Of a stretch of 64,000 nucleotides of DNA, positions 9,744 to 18,011 are shown one piece after another (position 1 is the stretch's first letter; every line of letters starts with the position of its first letter). Source of the DNA: DASVRA01 sp036388855. Its GTDB lineage: Bacteria; Pseudomonadota; Alphaproteobacteria; Caulobacterales; Caulobacteraceae. The stretch lies in assembly GCA_036388855.1 (NCBI GenBank), contig DASVRA010000017.1, positions 1-64,000 on the forward strand. Direction: 5' to 3'. The position numbers were made by a program, and so were the translations under genes. The notes below the pieces were generated by a model, which worked only from the letters and a program-made list of their open reading frames with translations, was not told the origin of the DNA and did no database searches.

Positions 9744-10154
9744 TCAGCCGCCGGCGAACATCCAGGTTTTCGGGTTCGGGTGCGGCCGGTTCTTCAGTAC
9801 CAGGCCGAGCCCGAATACCGCGCGCGCGAGGAACCACAACGCCGCCGCCAGCATCACCAGCAGCCCCAGGCGCAGCAGCCAGATGGTGCCGGCGCCGACG
9901 ATCCAGCCGACCAGCGCGATCCAGAAGCTCCTGACCTGGAACTCGAAATGGCTCTTCAGCCAGTCGGGCGCCTCGCCGCGGATCACGTAGGCGATGATCA
10001 CGCCGGCGATCGCGGTCGCGCCCGCGGTCAGGAAGCTGGCTAGGTAAAGCGCGTAGATCGCCACCGACAGCGTCTTGGGATCCAGGTTGCTCTGGGCGGG
10101 CTGAGCCGCCGCATCGGGCGGAGGGGACGGCGGCAGGGGCTCGGCGTTGCTCAT
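9744..10154 (-). CDS. DUF4870-like small membrane protein
   Basis: 136 residues: a Pro/Ala-rich N-terminus, then three or four hydrophobic segments with the typical family features (YVIRGEAPDWLKSHFEFQ, then FWIALVGW). Such proteins are predicted inner-membrane proteins of unknown role. A second, diverged member of the same family lies at 49393-49863. It converges on the penicillin-binding protein gene with a 6-base gap. Confidence 0.75.
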   Translation of the reverse strand: MSNAEPLPPSPPPDAAAQPAQSNLDPKTLSVAIYALYLASFLTAGATAIAGVIIAYVIRGEAPDWLKSHFEFQVRSFWIALVGWIVGAGTIWLLRLGLLVMLAAALWFLARAVFGLGLVLKNRPHPNPKTWMFAGG

Positions 10155-10190
10155 CGGCGATAGGTGCCTACGCCAAAGCCAAGGTTCAAG

Positions 10191-10547
10191 TCATCCGCGC
10201 GTCAGCGTGACCTCCGCGCCCGCCCCGGCGGCCTGGGGCGCCAGCGCTTCGGGCTTCTCCACCCGCACGGTGACGCCGAGCGCGCGCGGATCCTCAAGAC
10301 AGGCCCGCGCCAGCCGCTCGGCAAAGGCCTCCGCCAGCTTCAGGTGCCCGTCCGCCGCTACCTTCCGCGCCTTGTCGGCCAATGTGACGTAGTCGAGCGT
10401 CTGCGACAGCTGTTCGGCCCCGGCCGCTGCGATCTCGACCTCGATGTCCACCAACAGCGGCTGGGTGCGGCCGTGCTCGTGCGCGTGCACCCCGATCTCG
10501 GCCTCCAGCCGCAAGCCCCAGACGAACACGGTGGTGCGGATCGCCAT
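10191..10547 (-). CDS. folB: dihydroneopterin aldolase FolB
   Basis: Cleaves 7,8-dihydroneopterin to 6-hydroxymethyl-dihydropterin in folate synthesis. 118 residues, usual family length, with the hallmark GVHAHEHGRTQ near residues 19-29 and the YV.LAD segment near 53-58. It follows an SDR reductase gene with a 1-base gap, so the two are co-transcribed. The next folate enzyme in the pathway, FolK, is encoded at 23.2 kb. Confidence 0.93.
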   Translation of the reverse strand: MAIRTTVFVWGLRLEAEIGVHAHEHGRTQPLLVDIEVEIAAAGAEQLSQTLDYVTLADKARKVAADGHLKLAEAFAERLARACLEDPRALGVTVRVEKPEALAPQAAGAGAEVTLTRG

Positions 10548-10548
10548 G

Positions 10549-11304
10549 TCAATCCTCGGGAATGTCGGGGGTGCGCCAGGCCAGGTGTTGGCCGCCGTCC
10601 ACGGCGATCATCTGCCCGGTCACCTGCCGCGCCTCGATCAGGTAGCGCAGCGCCTGGGCGATGTCCTCCGGCGCGGCGCGTCGTTCCAACAGCACGGCCT
10701 TCGCCTCCTCGGCGAACGCCTCCGGCGTCTGGTGGATGGAGGGTAGGGTGGGGCCGGGGCCGATGCCGTTCACCCGGATGCGCGGCGCCAGCGCCTGGGC
10801 CAGCGTGCGGGTGGCGGTCCACAGCGCCGCCTTCGACAGGCCGTAGCTGAAGAAGCGCGGGTCGGGCTTGAGCACCCGCTGGTCGAGCAGGTTGACGATC
10901 AACCCCTCGGCGCCATCGGGCAGCTGCGCCGCGAACGCCTGCGCCAGCAGCACCGGCGCGCGCAGATTCACCGCCATCTGCGCGTCCCATAGCTCCGGCT
11001 CGAGCGAGCCAATCCGGTCGTCCTGGAAGATCGAGGCGTTGTTGACCAGCAGGGTCAGCGGCCCGACAGCTTCCGCCGCCTCGCTGGCCAGCGCCTGAAC
11101 TTGCGCCATGCCCGCCAGATCGGCGGTCACCACGGCGGCGCGGCGGCCCATGCCCTGAATGCGCCCGGCGAGCTCGTCAGCCTCGGCTTCGGAAGCCCGG
11201 CAGTGGATGGCGACGTCGTATCCGGCTTCGGCCGCCGCCAACGCGACGGCGCGCCCGATCCGGCGCGCGCCGCCGGTGACCAGCGCGCCTCCGCGCCCGC
11301 TCAC
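10549..11304 (-). CDS. short-chain dehydrogenase, FolM-like pteridine reductase
   Basis: 251-residue SDR with the NADP-binding TGGARRIGRA motif near the N-terminus, NNAS, and a catalytic YGLSK. The GARRIG form of the glycine motif is characteristic of the FolM/PTR1 branch. The position directly upstream of folB supports a role in reducing dihydromonapterin or dihydrofolate, but substrate is inferred from context. Start is a GTG at 11304, 4 bases after the stop of a 26-codon upstream reading frame. Confidence 0.85.
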   Translation of the reverse strand: MSGRGGALVTGGARRIGRAVALAAAEAGYDVAIHCRASEAEADELAGRIQGMGRRAAVVTADLAGMAQVQALASEAAEAVGPLTLLVNNASIFQDDRIGSLEPELWDAQMAVNLRAPVLLAQAFAAQLPDGAEGLIVNLLDQRVLKPDPRFFSYGLSKAALWTATRTLAQALAPRIRVNGIGPGPTLPSIHQTPEAFAEEAKAVLLERRAAPEDIAQALRYLIEARQVTGQMIAVDGGQHLAWRTPDIPED

Positions 11305-11308
11305 CGGC

Positions 11309-11389
11309 TCAGTCCGGGCGGCCGAACTCGAAGATGTTCAGCGCGAAGATCACCGCGACGAAGATCACGATGGAGATGATGCCGATCAT
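11309..11389 (-). CDS. 26-residue single-span membrane micropeptide, putative
   Basis: An ATG at 11389 opens a 26-codon frame ending TGA at 11309-11311. The product begins MIGIIS, is almost wholly Ile/Val/Phe for about 18 residues and ends FEFGRPD, which fits one membrane span with a short charged tail. A GGAG lies 8 bases before the ATG. The stop is 4 bases before the GTG of the SDR gene, so it would be the first gene of a three-gene operon with the SDR and folB. Too short for usual gene finding; function unknown. Confidence 0.6.
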   Translation of the reverse strand: MIGIISIVIFVAVIFALNIFEFGRPD

Positions 11390-11476
11390 TCCGGGCTCCC
11401 TTGGCGGCGGCTCTAGCCGATGCGTCCGTGCGCCTGCAAGGCCGGAACCCGCCAGCGGGGCGGGGGTTCACCGCCC

Positions 11477-12901
11477 GTGCCCATTTCCCCCGCCTACCGC
11501 CCCGACCCCCGGTTCATGAAGCTGGGGCCGGAGTTCGCCGATCCCGTGCGCCCAGCAGCGTTCCCCCAGGCGATCATCCGCTTCCGCAATGACCGCGCCG
11601 CCGCCACAGTCGGGCTGGACGGCTTGGCTGAGAACGAATGGATCGCCCACTTTGCCCGCTTCGAGCCGCTGCCGGACAACCAACCCGAGCCGTTGGCCAT
11701 GCGCTACCACGGCCACCAGTTCCGGGTTTACAACCCTGAGCTCGGCGACGGCCGCGGCTTCCTGTTCGCCCAGCTGCGCGAGGCGGGCACGGACCGCCTG
11801 CTCGATCTAGGAACAAAGGGTTCGGGCCAGACCCCCTATTCCCGCTTCGGCGACGGGCGCCTCACGCTTAAAGGCGCCGTGCGCGAGGTGCTGGCCAGCG
11901 AGATGCTGGAGGCCCTGGGCGTCCCCACCAGCCGCACCTTCTCTATGATCGAGACCGGCGAGGAACTGGAGCGCAACGACGAGCCCAGCCCCACCCGCTC
12001 CGCCGTCTTGACCCGGCTGCTCTACAGCCACATCCGCTTCGGCACCTTCCAGCGCCACGCCTTCCACGACCGCGCCGACCTGATTGCCAAGCTCGTGGAC
12101 CATGTGGTCGAGCTCTACTATCCGGAGCTTGCGGACACCGAGGGCGCTGCCCGAGCTGCCGCCCTGCTCGCGGCCGTCGCCGAGCGCTCCGCCCGGCTTT
12201 GCGCGCGCTGGATGGCGGCCGGGTTCGTGCACGGGGTGCTCAACACCGACAACCTGAACCTCACCGGCGAGAGCTTCGACTACGGCCCTTGGCGCTTCCT
12301 GCCCCGTCTCGACCCCGGCTTCACCGCGGCCTACTTCGACCGAACCGGCCTCTACGCCTACGGGCGGCAGCCCGAAGCGGTGTTCTGGAACCTTTCCCAA
12401 CTCGGCGGCGCCCTTACCCTCTTGGCCGAACAGGACCCGCTGATCGAAGCCCTGAACCGCTTCGCCCCCGCCTACGAACGCGAGCTCGTAACTGCTGTGC
12501 TGGCGCGCCTGAACCTGCGCGCCCGTGCTCTCGAGGAGGACGCCGCCCTGGTCAATGCCGCCCTCGCCCTGCTCGCCAGGAGCGGCGAGGCGCTGCGCTT
12601 CGAGCCTCTGTTCTTCGATTGGTTCGGCGGCGATTCGGACAGGGCGCTAGGAGGCGCGCGCGCCGACCTCTACGCCGGCGAAGCCGCCGCCGAGTTTGTC
12701 GGGCGCATCGGCGGCTACGAAGCCGCCGCTCCGGCGCTGCTTGCCCACCCCTATTTCGCCAACGCCGATCCGGAAGAGATGCTCATCGACGAGGTCGAAG
12801 CCATCTGGACGCCCATCGCCGAGGCCGACGACTGGTCAGCCTTCCACGGCAAGATCGCGCGCGTGCGCCGCGCCGGCGAGGCTTATGGCCTCGGCCGCTG
12901 A
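11477..12901 (+). CDS. selO: SelO family protein (pseudokinase adenylyltransferase)
   Basis: SelO proteins (YdiU/UPF0061) use an inverted ATP pose to transfer AMP to Ser/Thr/Tyr of proteins and are tied to redox stress. Recognisable blocks are AMRYHGHQFRVYNPELGDGR, GTKGSGQTPYSRFGDGRL, and GVLNTDNLNLTGESFDYGP containing the metal-binding Asn/Asp. The GTG at 11477 gives 474 residues starting just before AYRPDPRF; the frame could open 19 codons earlier, but that adds Cys/Arg-rich sequence unlike SelO. The 3' end overlaps the convergent glycosyltransferase gene by 66 bases. Confidence 0.93.
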   Translation: MPISPAYRPDPRFMKLGPEFADPVRPAAFPQAIIRFRNDRAAATVGLDGLAENEWIAHFARFEPLPDNQPEPLAMRYHGHQFRVYNPELGDGRGFLFAQLREAGTDRLLDLGTKGSGQTPYSRFGDGRLTLKGAVREVLASEMLEALGVPTSRTFSMIETGEELERNDEPSPTRSAVLTRLLYSHIRFGTFQRHAFHDRADLIAKLVDHVVELYYPELADTEGAARAAALLAAVAERSARLCARWMAAGFVHGVLNTDNLNLTGESFDYGPWRFLPRLDPGFTAAYFDRTGLYAYGRQPEAVFWNLSQLGGALTLLAEQDPLIEALNRFAPAYERELVTAVLARLNLRARALEEDAALVNAALALLARSGEALRFEPLFFDWFGGDSDRALGGARADLYAGEAAAEFVGRIGGYEAAAPALLAHPYFANADPEEMLIDEVEAIWTPIAEADDWSAFHGKIARVRRAGEAYGLGR

Positions 12902-14329
12902 GCGGTCCGCTGGCTCGGGCGCGGGCCGGTGCGGGGTCTTGTCCCAGTGGAAAGGCCTGAGCGCCAGCTGCCAGAGCGCGTGCATCGCCGCCAGGGTCTG
13001 CAGGGACCAGTACAGCGGGGCGATCAATCCGTCCGCAGGCGACATCGGCAGCCGGGCGCGATAGGCGCCCACCGCCATGACGCCGATCGAGGCGATCCAA
13101 CCCGCGCCCAGCAGCAGGATGTCGAGCACCGCCACGTCCGGCAATCCGCCCCCCGAAGCCCAGATCAGTAGCTGCGCCCCGATCCAGGCGCAGGCCGGAC
13201 CGTGCAGGAACGCCGAGGCGATCGCCAGCCCCACGGTCAGGGTCAGCACCGCCGCGTTCCTAAGCCCGAGCTCCAGCGGCGCGCGGGTGTGCACGCCCCA
13301 GGTCTGCATGTAGCCCTTGATCCAGCGGGTGCGCTGCGGCAGCCATTCGTAGAGGCGGTCGGGCGCGGTCTCGCGGGTGGGCAAGCTCAGCACCCCCAAA
13401 CGGTAGCCATGCCGGGCGAGCTGGAACCCGAGATCGGCGTCCTCGGTCACGTTGTGCGCATCCCAGCCGCCGACCCGGCGCAACGCCTCGGTTTTGAAGT
13501 GGTTGCTGGTGCCGCCGAGCGGGAAGGGCGCGTCGATCCGCGCCAGCGCCGGCAGCACGATCTCGAACAGCGCCGCGTATTCGAGCGCGAACTGACGCTC
13601 GATCACCTTATGGGCGTGGTGCACGCGAAGCGGGGCCTGCAGGCATGCCAGCTCCGGCGGCCCCGCCGCGAACCGCGCCGCCGCCTCGCGCAGCTGGCCC
13701 GGGTCCGGCTCGTCTTCCGCATCGTAGATCACCAGCAGTTCGCCGGTCGCCCGCTGCAGGCCGATGTTGCAGGCGCGCGGCTTGGTGCGCGGGCGCCCCG
13801 GAGGGCAGACGATGACCTCCGCGCAGCCTTTCGCGCAGACGAACCGCGCCGCCGCGAGGGTGGGCTCGTCGTCGGCCTCGAGCAGCAGCAGGATCTGGAG
13901 CTTGGCTTTCGGATAGTCGAGCCGCCCGAGCGCGCGAAGCAGAGGCGCCGCCATCTCTGGTTCCCCGTAAAGCGGCGCCAGGATGGTGTAGCTCGGCAAT
14001 TCCTCATCCGCCTGAGGCGCCGCTGCGGCCGCCGGGCTTACGGTCGCCGCCGCGCTTGCCGCGCGGGCGACCGCGACGAGGGCGAACAGGCCAAAGACGA
14101 TGTGGTGGAGCAGATTCAGGGTCAGCCACAAGGCGGTGGCCAGGAAGACGCCGAGCAAGAGCGACAGGAAGATCCCGATCATCCACTGGACCGCGGTCGG
14201 CCCGCGCGCGGCGCCCGAGGCGCTGCGCAGATGCAGCGGCCCGGGCTCGCGCGGAACGGCGTGAAGCGCGTCGGGCGCATTGGCCGCCCCGACGCGCGCG
14301 TTCACTCCGGCGACGATCTCGTACGCCAT
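12836..14329 (-). CDS. family 2 membrane glycosyltransferase
   Basis: 497 residues. Two hydrophobic segments near 50-90 precede a GT-A domain with LAPLYGEP, DAEDEPDP (metal-binding Asp), NVTEDADLG and the QRTRWIKGYMQTW box typical of processive-type GT2 enzymes of the cellulose synthase/NdvB-like group. Several C-terminal membrane segments follow. Product polysaccharide is unknown. The end of the gene runs 66 bases into the opposite-strand selO gene; the frame is intact, so this looks like a real overlap or a C-terminal extension. Confidence 0.85.
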   Translation of the reverse strand: MAYEIVAGVNARVGAANAPDALHAVPREPGPLHLRSASGAARGPTAVQWMIGIFLSLLLGVFLATALWLTLNLLHHIVFGLFALVAVARAASAAATVSPAAAAAPQADEELPSYTILAPLYGEPEMAAPLLRALGRLDYPKAKLQILLLLEADDEPTLAAARFVCAKGCAEVIVCPPGRPRTKPRACNIGLQRATGELLVIYDAEDEPDPGQLREAAARFAAGPPELACLQAPLRVHHAHKVIERQFALEYAALFEIVLPALARIDAPFPLGGTSNHFKTEALRRVGGWDAHNVTEDADLGFQLARHGYRLGVLSLPTRETAPDRLYEWLPQRTRWIKGYMQTWGVHTRAPLELGLRNAAVLTLTVGLAIASAFLHGPACAWIGAQLLIWASGGGLPDVAVLDILLLGAGWIASIGVMAVGAYRARLPMSPADGLIAPLYWSLQTLAAMHALWQLALRPFHWDKTPHRPAPEPADRSAAEAISLAGAAHARDLAVEG

Positions 14330-14411
14330 CGGCCACCCCTGCCGGGGCGGATACTCACCAAATGCCGTTATGCTTGAGAAGCCGTCTTTTTCGGACGCGC
14401 GGGCGGAGTTG

Positions 14412-14425
14412 CAACCTTCGGGTTG
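14412..14425 (+). other. small UUCG-capped hairpin in the leader of the ABC operon
   Basis: CAACC-TTCG-GGTTG forms a 5-base-pair stem with a stable UUCG tetraloop, 49 bases before the ATG at 14475. No T tract follows, so it is not an obvious terminator. No cobalamin riboswitch core is visible. Confidence 0.3.
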
Positions 14426-14474
14426 AGCTGTATCGCTCTGGCGCCGCTCCGTAGCCGACCGTAGACAGCGGAGG

Positions 14475-15287
14475 ATGACAGCCGCCCGACTCCTGGCGTT
14501 GATCTGCGCCCTCGCCGCGGCCGCGCCGGGGGCGGCGCTTGCGGGCGAGCGGGTCTACTCGCTGGATCAATGCGCGGATCAGTATGTGCTGGCGCTGGTC
14601 CCGCGAGGCGACATCGCGGCCCTGTCTCCCCGAGCGGATGACCACGACTCCTACTTACGGCGGTTGGCCGGCGGCCTGCCCAAGGGACGCGCGGCTTTGG
14701 AGCCGGTGCTGGCCAGCCGCGCCCACGTCGTGGTCCGCTATTGGGGCGGTGACCTTCAGTTAATGGCGGCGCTGCGGCGGCGCCGGGTTAGGGTCGTCAC
14801 GATCGATGACGCCCAGGATTTCGCCGGCGTCCGGCGCAACGTCCGTTCGGTCGCGCAGGCGCTGGGCCGGCCCGCCGCGGGCGAGGCCCTGGTCAAGCGC
14901 ATGGATGGCCAGCTGGAGCGTACAGGACGCGGTGGCGGCGGCCGCAACGGCCTCTACCTCACGTCCGGCGGTTTCACAGCCGGACCCGACACCCTGATCG
15001 GCGCCATGCTGGCCGCCGCCGGCTGGCGCAACGCGGCGGGACGGCCCGGCTTCCAGCCCGTGCGGCTCGAGCGCCTGGTGATTTCGCCGCCGCAGGCCCT
15101 GGCGCTAGGCTACTTCGACCCCGCCTCGCTGGCGGCGCAGCGATGGGCGTTCGGGCGGCACCGGGTGGTGCGGGAGCTCGCGAGCACCCGGCCGGCCATG
15201 GCTCTGCCCTCCTCCATACTGGGCTGCCCCGCCTGGTTCGCCGCCGACGGACCCGCGCTGCTCGCCCGCTGGAACGCCGCGCGGTGA
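14475..15287 (+). CDS. periplasmic substrate-binding protein, BtuF/FepB type
   Basis: 270 residues with a clear Sec signal peptide (about 1-23, ending ALAGE) and the helical-backbone binding-protein fold pattern: YSLDQCADQYVLAL at the start of domain 1 and a second lobe from LYLTSGG. This is the receptor for an ABC importer of cobalamin, haem or ferric siderophore; the ligand cannot be read from the sequence. Its stop overlaps the GTG of the permease gene (GTGA, 15284-15287), showing translational coupling. Confidence 0.85.
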   Translation: MTAARLLALICALAAAAPGAALAGERVYSLDQCADQYVLALVPRGDIAALSPRADDHDSYLRRLAGGLPKGRAALEPVLASRAHVVVRYWGGDLQLMAALRRRRVRVVTIDDAQDFAGVRRNVRSVAQALGRPAAGEALVKRMDGQLERTGRGGGGRNGLYLTSGGFTAGPDTLIGAMLAAAGWRNAAGRPGFQPVRLERLVISPPQALALGYFDPASLAAQRWAFGRHRVVRELASTRPAMALPSSILGCPAWFAADGPALLARWNAAR

Positions 15288-16270
15288 GGGGCCGCTGGAT
15301 CGAGCTGGCGCTGCTGGCCGCCATGGCGCTGACGGCGGCGCTGGCGCTGGCGCTGGGCGAAGCGGCGCTCGACGGCAGGCAGCTGGCCGCCGCCCTGACC
15401 GAGCCCTCATCCCCGGCGGCGGAGATCGTCTGGGCGATCCGGGCGCCCCGCCTCGCCGCGGCCGCCGCGGTCGGCGCGGCTTTAGGGCTCTCCGGCGCGG
15501 TGATGCAGGGGCTGCTGCGCAACCCGCTCGCCGACCCGGGGGTTTTGGGCGTCTCCGCCTTCGCCGGCCTCGGAGCGGCGCTGGCGATCGCTGCCGGAGC
15601 GGGTTCGCTCGCCGGCGCGGTGGAAGGCGCGGCCCTGATCGGCGCCTTAGCGGCAGGCGCCGCGGTGGCGGCGCTCGCGGCGCGGTTCCAGGAGCCCGAG
15701 ACCCTGATCCTGTTCGGCGTGGCCTTGGCGGCGTTCGGCAGCGCGGCTACGGCGCTGGTGTTCAACCTCTCGTCCTCGCCGGTGACCACGGCGGAGGTGA
15801 TGGCCTGGCTGCTGGGTTCGGTGGAGAACCGCGACTGGCCCCAGATCGGCTGGACCGCCGTGCCGATGTTGGCCGGCGCGGGCCTGTCCGCCTATGCCGG
15901 ACGTGGCCTGTCGATCATGACCCTCGGCGAGGAGACCGCAGCCCTCTCCGGCCTGCCGATGGCGAGGCTGCGCACCGCCGCGGTGGCCGGCGCGGCCCTG
16001 ATGACTGGCGCGGCGGTGGCGCTGGCCGGGATCATCGGCTTCGTCGGCCTCGCCGCTCCCCACCTCGCGCGGTCGCTGGCCGGCGACGAGCCCCGGCGCA
16101 TCCTCCTCCCATCCGCGATGATTGGCGTGGTCCTGCTGGTGCTGGCGGATGTGGCGGCTCGGCTGGTCCCGACCGAGGTGCAACTGCGCATCGGCGTAGT
16201 CACCGCGCTGTTCGGCGCACCACTGTTCGCGCTGGCCGCCTGGCGCGCGGCGCGGAGTTGGCGGGGTTGA
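15284..16270 (+). CDS. FecCD/BtuC-type ABC importer permease
   Basis: 328 residues from a GTG overlapping the binding-protein stop. The sequence is almost entirely hydrophobic with about nine to ten membrane spans and carries the family signatures IRAPRLAAA, GAVMQGLLRNPLADPGVLGV and IIGFVGLAAPHLAR. It forms the membrane channel dimer of the importer. An earlier in-frame start exists at 15143 but would lie inside the binding-protein gene. Confidence 0.92.
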   Translation: MRGRWIELALLAAMALTAALALALGEAALDGRQLAAALTEPSSPAAEIVWAIRAPRLAAAAAVGAALGLSGAVMQGLLRNPLADPGVLGVSAFAGLGAALAIAAGAGSLAGAVEGAALIGALAAGAAVAALAARFQEPETLILFGVALAAFGSAATALVFNLSSSPVTTAEVMAWLLGSVENRDWPQIGWTAVPMLAGAGLSAYAGRGLSIMTLGEETAALSGLPMARLRTAAVAGAALMTGAAVALAGIIGFVGLAAPHLARSLAGDEPRRILLPSAMIGVVLLVLADVAARLVPTEVQLRIGVVTALFGAPLFALAAWRAARSWRG

Positions 16271-17034
16271 GTCCGTTGCTCGAACTGCGGGACGCGAGCG
16301 TGCGGCGCGCCGGGCGGGCGCTGATCGAAGGCACGCGCCTGGAGGTGCGGGCGGGTGAGATGGTCGGCTTGGTCGGCCCCAACGGCGCCGGAAAGACCAC
16401 GCTCCTGCGCGCGGCCCTGGGCGTTCTTCCACTTGCGGCCGGACGCGCCTTGCTGGATGGGCTCGACGTCTCCTCCCTCACACCGGGTGAGCGCGCCGCG
16501 CGCGTCGGCTATCTGCCGCAGGAGCGGCGGCTGGCCTGGAACGTGCCGGCCTGGCTCGCCGCCAGCCTCGGCGCGGTGGACAAGCCGCCAGCACTGGCGC
16601 GGCGGATTGCGCTGGAGGCGCTGGAACGGGTCGGCTTGGCCGATCTGGCCGAGCGCGGCGTGTTCGACATGTCCGGCGGGGAGCGCGCGCGGGTGTTGCT
16701 GGCCCGAATGTTCGCCACCGGCGCGCCGCTGCTGGTGGCCGACGAGCCGGCCGCCGGGCTCGATCCGGACGCTCAGTTGCTGGTGATGGAGCTGCTGCGC
16801 GGGCACGCCGAGAAGGGAGGCGGCGTGGTCGCCACCCTCCACGACCTCGGGCTCGCCGCCCGCACCTGCGACCGGCTGGTGGTGATGCATCGCGGCCGGT
16901 GCGTCGCCGACGCGCCGCCCGCCGAGGCGCTGAGCCCAACCGTCCTGGGGGAGGTGTTCGGCCTTGACGGAGCCTTGCTCGACACTGAAGCGGGGCCGGT
17001 CATCGCCGCCCGCCGCAGGACCGCTCCCGCATGA
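16267..17034 (+). CDS. ABC importer ATPase, BtuD/FepC type
   Basis: 255-residue nucleotide-binding subunit. Walker A GPNGAGKTT, signature MSGGERARV, Walker B LLVADEPAAGLD and switch ATLHD are all intact. The start chosen is a TTG at 16267, which overlaps the permease stop as TTGA and has a GGAG 9 bases upstream; a TTG at 16258 is the alternative. The following gene begins within its stop codon (ATGA). All four genes from 14475 to 18011 therefore form one coupled unit. Confidence 0.9.
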   Translation: MSPLLELRDASVRRAGRALIEGTRLEVRAGEMVGLVGPNGAGKTTLLRAALGVLPLAAGRALLDGLDVSSLTPGERAARVGYLPQERRLAWNVPAWLAASLGAVDKPPALARRIALEALERVGLADLAERGVFDMSGGERARVLLARMFATGAPLLVADEPAAGLDPDAQLLVMELLRGHAEKGGGVVATLHDLGLAARTCDRLVVMHRGRCVADAPPAEALSPTVLGEVFGLDGALLDTEAGPVIAARRRTAPA

Positions 17035-18011
17035 CCCCCTTGCCGACCTTCGCCGATGTCGAGGCCGCCGCCCGCAGGCTCTCCGGCCTGGCGGTGCGCA
17101 CGCCGCTGCTCGGCAATCCAGCGCTGGACGAGGCGGCGGGCGGGCGCGTGTTGGTCAAGGCGGAGTGCCTTCAGCGCACGGGATCGTTCAAGTTCCGTGG
17201 AGCCTACAACCGTTTAGCCCAACTTACTCAGCAGGAGCGTGAAGTCGGCGTCGTCGCCTTCTCCTCCGGTAACCACGCCCAGGGCGTGGCCGCCGCCGCG
17301 CGTCTGCTGAGTGTGCCCGCTGTCATCGTCATGCCGGCCGACGCGCCGAAGGTGAAGGTGGAGGCCACCCGCGGCTACGGAGCCGAGGTCGTGTTCTACG
17401 ACCGCTTTACCGAGTCCCGCGAAACCATCGCGGCCCGCCTCGCCGGCGAGAAGGGCGCGGTGGTCGTGCCCTCCTACGATGACCCGCACATCATCGCGGG
17501 GCAGGGGACCTGCGGCCTTGAGGCGGGGCAACAGTTGCGGGAAACTGGGGTTGAGGCCGACCTGCTACTTTGCCCCGCCTCAGGCGGCGGTCTGATCGCG
17601 GGCATCGGCCTCGCGTTCGAGGTGCTATCGCCGCGCACCGAACTGTACGCCGTCGAACCCAAAGGTTTTGAGGACCACGCAGCCAGCCTGCGCGAGGGCC
17701 GCCCGGTGGATGTCGTCCCGCCCGGGCCAAGCCTCTGCGACGCATTGCTGGCCCCGCGCCCCGGCGATCTTACCTTCGCCATTAACAAGGACCGGCTCAC
17801 GGGCGCCCTGGCGGCTTCGGACGAGGAGGCGCTCGCCGCCATGGCCTTCGCCTTCCGCCACCTGAAGGTCGTGCTGGAGCCTGGCGGCGCCGTCGCCCTC
17901 GCCGCCCTGCTGAACCGCCGCATCGAACTCGACGGCCGCACCGCCGTCGTCGTCGCCTCGGGCGGCAACGTCGATCCGGATATCTACGCCCGCGCGATCA
18001 GTCCGGGATAG
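17031..18011 (+). CDS. threonine/serine dehydratase, PLP dependent
   Basis: 326-residue fold-type II PLP enzyme converting threonine to 2-oxobutyrate and ammonia. The PLP lysine lies in GSFKFRGA near residue 51, with SSGNHAQG and the phosphate loop CPASGGGLIAG. There is no C-terminal ACT domain, so it resembles catabolic (TdcB-like) dehydratases or serine racemases rather than the regulated IlvA. Its ATG overlaps the stop of the ABC ATPase gene, an unusual partner whose meaning is unclear. It overlaps the convergent lytic transglycosylase gene by 14 bases. Confidence 0.88.
   Translation: MTPLPTFADVEAAARRLSGLAVRTPLLGNPALDEAAGGRVLVKAECLQRTGSFKFRGAYNRLAQLTQQEREVGVVAFSSGNHAQGVAAAARLLSVPAVIVMPADAPKVKVEATRGYGAEVVFYDRFTESRETIAARLAGEKGAVVVPSYDDPHIIAGQGTCGLEAGQQLRETGVEADLLLCPASGGGLIAGIGLAFEVLSPRTELYAVEPKGFEDHAASLREGRPVDVVPPGPSLCDALLAPRPGDLTFAINKDRLTGALAASDEEALAAMAFAFRHLKVVLEPGGAVALAALLNRRIELDGRTAVVVASGGNVDPDIYARAISPG

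Noticed and set aside
14330..14474. Cobalamin riboswitch before the ABC importer
   Set aside because: No recognisable B12-box core or conserved stem set; only a small UUCG hairpin is present.
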